7,869 nt of DNA from Lachnospiraceae bacterium (GTDB lineage Bacteria; Bacillota; Clostridia; Lachnospirales; Lachnospiraceae), in the NCBI GenBank assembly GCA_900769175.1, contig CAAGFP010000247.1, positions 1-7,869 on the forward strand, read 5' to 3'. The position numbers and the translations under genes were made by a program. Positions 6,686 through 7,869 of the stretch are shown piece after piece. The stretch's first letter is position 1, and every line of letters starts with the position of its first letter. The notes beneath the pieces were generated by a model. It ran no database searches. It saw only the letters and a program-made list of their open reading frames with translations, and had not been told where the DNA came from.

Positions 6686-6769
6686 TATTCGGGGTTTTAT
6701 GGAATAGCCCGTAATATTATTCGGGGTTTATTTCATTATGCATCCAACGAGAAGCCCCAAACCCCCCCC
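6686..6769. repeat. Direct repeats TATTCGGGGTTT and C-rich tract
   Basis: TATTCGGGGTTT occurs at 6686-6697 and 6718-6729, exactly 32 bases apart. An inverted AAACCCC lies at 6759-6765 and runs into eight consecutive C (6762-6769), preceded by GCCCC. The minus strand is thus locally G-rich. Possible origin, oriT or att-type sequence; unassigned. Confidence 0.45.
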
Positions 6770-6827
6770 TAAAATGAGAGTTTTATTTTTGTGAAAATTT
6801 ATCAACTGAAAAGTCATAGAAAAATAG

Positions 6828-6903
6828 AAATACCTTAAATACCTTTTGCAGTATTCCAAAATATGTCCGGTACTGCCCAAACAGGTATCATATAGGTATC
6901 ATA
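6828..6903. repeat. Paired tandem repeats AAATACCTT and AGGTATCATA in opposite orientation
   Basis: AAATACCTT is repeated head to tail (6828-6836, 6837-6845). AGGTATCATA is repeated with an 11-base period (6883-6892, 6894-6903). The shared core ATACCT/AGGTAT is inverted between the two pairs, about 40 bases apart. Helically phased short repeats like this often bind recombinases, excisionases or repressors. Confidence 0.45.
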
Positions 6904-6952
6904 GAAAAGAAAAAAGCTTCAGAAACGGCTTGTTTTCGCTGTTTCTGAAGCT
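6904..6952 (-). terminator. Strong rho-independent terminator, minus strand
   Basis: AGCTTCAGAAACGGC (6915-6929) and GCTGTTTCTGAAGCT (6938-6952) form a 15-bp stem with one wobble and an 8-base loop. Read on the minus strand it is followed by TTTTTTCTTTTC. It lies just downstream of the Com-like gene remnant, which it presumably served. Confidence 0.85.
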
Positions 6953-6994
6953 GTGTTTATTACTCAAACTCCTCCCGAGTTTTCTATCAGCTAT

Positions 6995-7118
6995 TCACAT
7001 ATGCTGATATTTCCTGCATTTGGGGCACTTCTATTTCGCAAAATATCGCTCTTTTCACATCGTTTTCAATACTTTTAGTAGCAAATTAGTTGCAGTATCT
7101 GCACCGATAATTTTCCAT
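6995..7118 (-). pseudogene. Remnant of a Com-like zinc-ribbon gene
   Basis: On the minus strand, ATG at 7118 opens MENYRCRYCN and then meets a stop. Skipping one base (7088) the reading continues NLLLKVLKTM, stop, KERYFAK, stop, KCPKCRKYQHM. The joined pattern, CRYC, about 22 residues with LLLKV, then CPKC, resembles the Com family of small zinc-finger regulators (Mu Com: RCKNCNKLLFK ... CPRCK). One frameshift and two in-frame stops break it. A strong same-strand terminator follows 43 bases after its end. No good ribosome site is visible. I judge it a decayed gene; chance similarity of so short a stretch cannot be excluded. Confidence 0.42.
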
Positions 7119-7123
7119 CGGCT

Positions 7124-7132
7124 TGATATAAT
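7124..7132 (+). promoter_or_regulatory. Extended -10 promoter for the right-hand mobC
   Basis: TGATATAAT (7124-7132) is a perfect extended -10 on the plus strand, about 90 bases before the mobC start. No good -35 is seen at the usual distance. CCGAT/ATCGG (7104-7108, 7117-7121) forms a small inverted repeat immediately upstream, in a position suited to an operator. Confidence 0.5.
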
Positions 7133-7163
7133 CTACTTTTTATTACTCACAATGAATAAATTC

Positions 7164-7202
7164 CTGTGGCTGTCAGGTTATCTATTACGCCTGCTGCCAC
7201 AG
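7164..7202 (+). repeat. Inverted repeat in the leader of the right-hand mobC
   Basis: CTGTGGC (7164-7170) pairs with GCCACAG (7196-7202), and inside it CAGG (7174-7177) pairs with CCTG (7190-7193). It lies 8 bases before the AAAGGAG ribosome site. There is no T-run. It may be an mRNA control structure or part of an oriT bound by the protein encoded downstream. Confidence 0.5.
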
Positions 7203-7224
7203 CAAAAATGAAAGGAGCATTACT

Positions 7225-7605
7225 ATGAGCAATCAACATAAAAACCCAACCATCAGCTTTAGAATTACTGACGCTGAGCGAAAACAAATCGAAGCCCGAA
7301 TTCTTGCCAGTGGAATGATGAAGAAAGATTACTTTGTTCGTTCCTGCATTTACAATCAAATCTGCGTTGTTGGTAAGAAAGAAACTATCTATCCACTGGT
7401 ACAGACTGTAAATGCACTGTACCTACAATTACTTGAAATGCAAAAGGCATTTACCACGCCAGGCGACACTTCCGATACACATCCTTCTTCGGAAGCAATT
7501 AAGGAATTGCAGACCGAATACACTAATATGCTAACAGCTATTATCGACCTGCTGGATGGTGCAAAATATCTGTGGGAAGGAGACTGCCATGAACAACAAT
7601 CTTAA
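7225..7605 (+). CDS. mobC: Second MobC-like ribbon-helix-helix protein
   Basis: 126 residues, paralogous to the product of 4454-4852: the N-terminal 59 residues share 46 identities (TISFRI, IEAR, KKDYF, RSCIYN, ICVVGKKET) and the C-terminus shares LDGAKYLWE, while the middle differs. It has the same strand-helix-helix start and is probably an oriT-binding relaxosome accessory. ATG 7225 is preceded by AAAGGAG with 7 bases between. It is on the opposite strand from the integrase operon, has its own promoter, and overlaps the next gene by 17 bases. It most likely belongs to a second mobile element whose relaxase would lie to the right, beyond this window. This copy looks intact. Confidence 0.78.
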   Translation: MSNQHKNPTISFRITDAERKQIEARILASGMMKKDYFVRSCIYNQICVVGKKETIYPLVQTVNALYLQLLEMQKAFTTPGDTSDTHPSSEAIKELQTEYTNMLTAIIDLLDGAKYLWEGDCHEQQS

Positions 7606-7840
7606 TTTCCGGTTCGGTATGTATAATCCTGCTGCAGAATCCGTTATTGTCAATACTGGTGAGAACGCAATTCTTGTTATCCGTTGTAAGGAATGTAATT
7701 CCTCTGTTATTTTTGATGATCCGAGTGATATTGTGTATCTGTACCGGTTGGCAGAGGAATCACCTCTACTGTATGTTAAACTGGCATTGAAAGAAAACGG
7801 ATTGCAGGATTATGTGGATGCTATGAATGAATTTAACTGA
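7589..7840 (+). CDS. Small DUF6061-like protein
   Basis: 83 residues. I chose ATG 7589, preceded by AAGGAG (7577-7582) with a 6-base spacer; the in-frame ATG at 7556 has no such site. The gene overlaps the end of the second mobC by 17 bases, so the two are translated together. The pattern of a beta-rich first half and IVYLYRLAEESPLLYVKLALKENGLQDYVDAM in the second half resembles the DUF6061 proteins found in conjugative elements of gut Firmicutes (…YLIYNDPLEYVELVL-type). It has two cysteines in RCKEC (residues 31-35), no membrane segment and no known function. The family assignment is from memory and is moderate. Confidence 0.55.
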   Translation: MNNNLNFRFGMYNPAAESVIVNTGENAILVIRCKECNSSVIFDDPSDIVYLYRLAEESPLLYVKLALKENGLQDYVDAMNEFN

Positions 7841-7869
7841 AACAATTTCCATTACATCGCACCAGTCTC

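Larger units (their letters stand above)
6304..6914. other. Gene-poor spacer with short repeats, likely contains the element boundary
   Basis: I see no credible coding frame here: the longest frames lack ribosome sites and match no family I recognise. Visible structure includes TAGTCTT/AAGACTA (6385-6391, 6395-6401), three ATGGTTA boxes, two TATTCGGGGTTT copies, a run of eight C, and tandem ATACCT/AGGTAT motifs, listed separately where clear. The strand switch between the integrase operon and the right-hand genes falls here. Confidence 0.55.

Noticed and set aside
6741..6769. G-quadruplex on the minus strand
   Set aside because: Only a G8 run, one G4 run and distant G4 tracts are present; four well-spaced tracts are not clearly available.
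7020..7211. Plus-strand open frame of 63 codons
   Set aside because: No ribosome site and no recognisable domain; it is antisense to the Com-like remnant and runs through the promoter and leader of the second mobC.
1..7869. tRNA, rRNA or antibiotic resistance genes
   Set aside because: I looked for cloverleaf-like and conserved rRNA sequence and for resistance protein motifs and saw none.

Overview
This window reads as part of an integrative and mobilizable element (IME), or a similar small mobile element, from an AT-rich Firmicute. A gut Clostridia or Lachnospiraceae-type host is my inference from the gene families and the strong AGGAGG-type ribosome sites. The first 20 bases are an Illumina adapter, so the left edge is a library or assembly artefact, and the gene there (immA) is artificially truncated.

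Layout: positions 21 to about 6200 hold eight genes, all on the minus strand. In transcription order (right to left) they are a small helix-turn-helix, excisionase-like gene (5977-6162); a tyrosine integrase (4849-5958); a ribbon-helix-helix MobC-like protein overlapping the integrase by ATGA (4454-4852); a RepA-like AAA/RecA-fold ATPase (3369-4340); a TnpV-like small protein (2886-3257); a MOBV/Mob_Pre relaxase (1205-2524); and an XRE-type repressor (728-1108) translationally coupled to an ImmA/IrrE metallopeptidase (21-731, partial). Between TnpV and the relaxase lie two noncoding blocks. One is a six-unit, roughly 32-bp-period iteron-like array (2668-2862). The other is a pair of perfect inverted repeats directly ahead of the relaxase gene (2563-2630), which I read as candidate replication origin and candidate oriT. 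The modules fit together as follows: integrase and excisionase for excision and integration; ATPase plus iterons for replication of the excised circle; relaxase, MobC and oriT for transfer; and repressor plus anti-repressor protease for induction, as in ICEBs1 ImmR/ImmA.

From about 6220 to 7224 there is no intact gene. This kilobase holds short repeats, a strong minus-strand terminator (6915-6952) and what looks like the frameshifted remains of a Com-like zinc-ribbon gene (6995-7118, minus). Beyond it, on the plus strand, a second MobC-like gene (7225-7605) closely resembles the first (46 of the first 59 residues identical) and overlaps a small DUF6061-like gene (7589-7840). The switch of strand, the degenerate spacer and the second mobC suggest that the right boundary of the first element lies in the spacer and that a second mobile element begins on the right. 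Neither attachment site can be proved here because the left end is missing.
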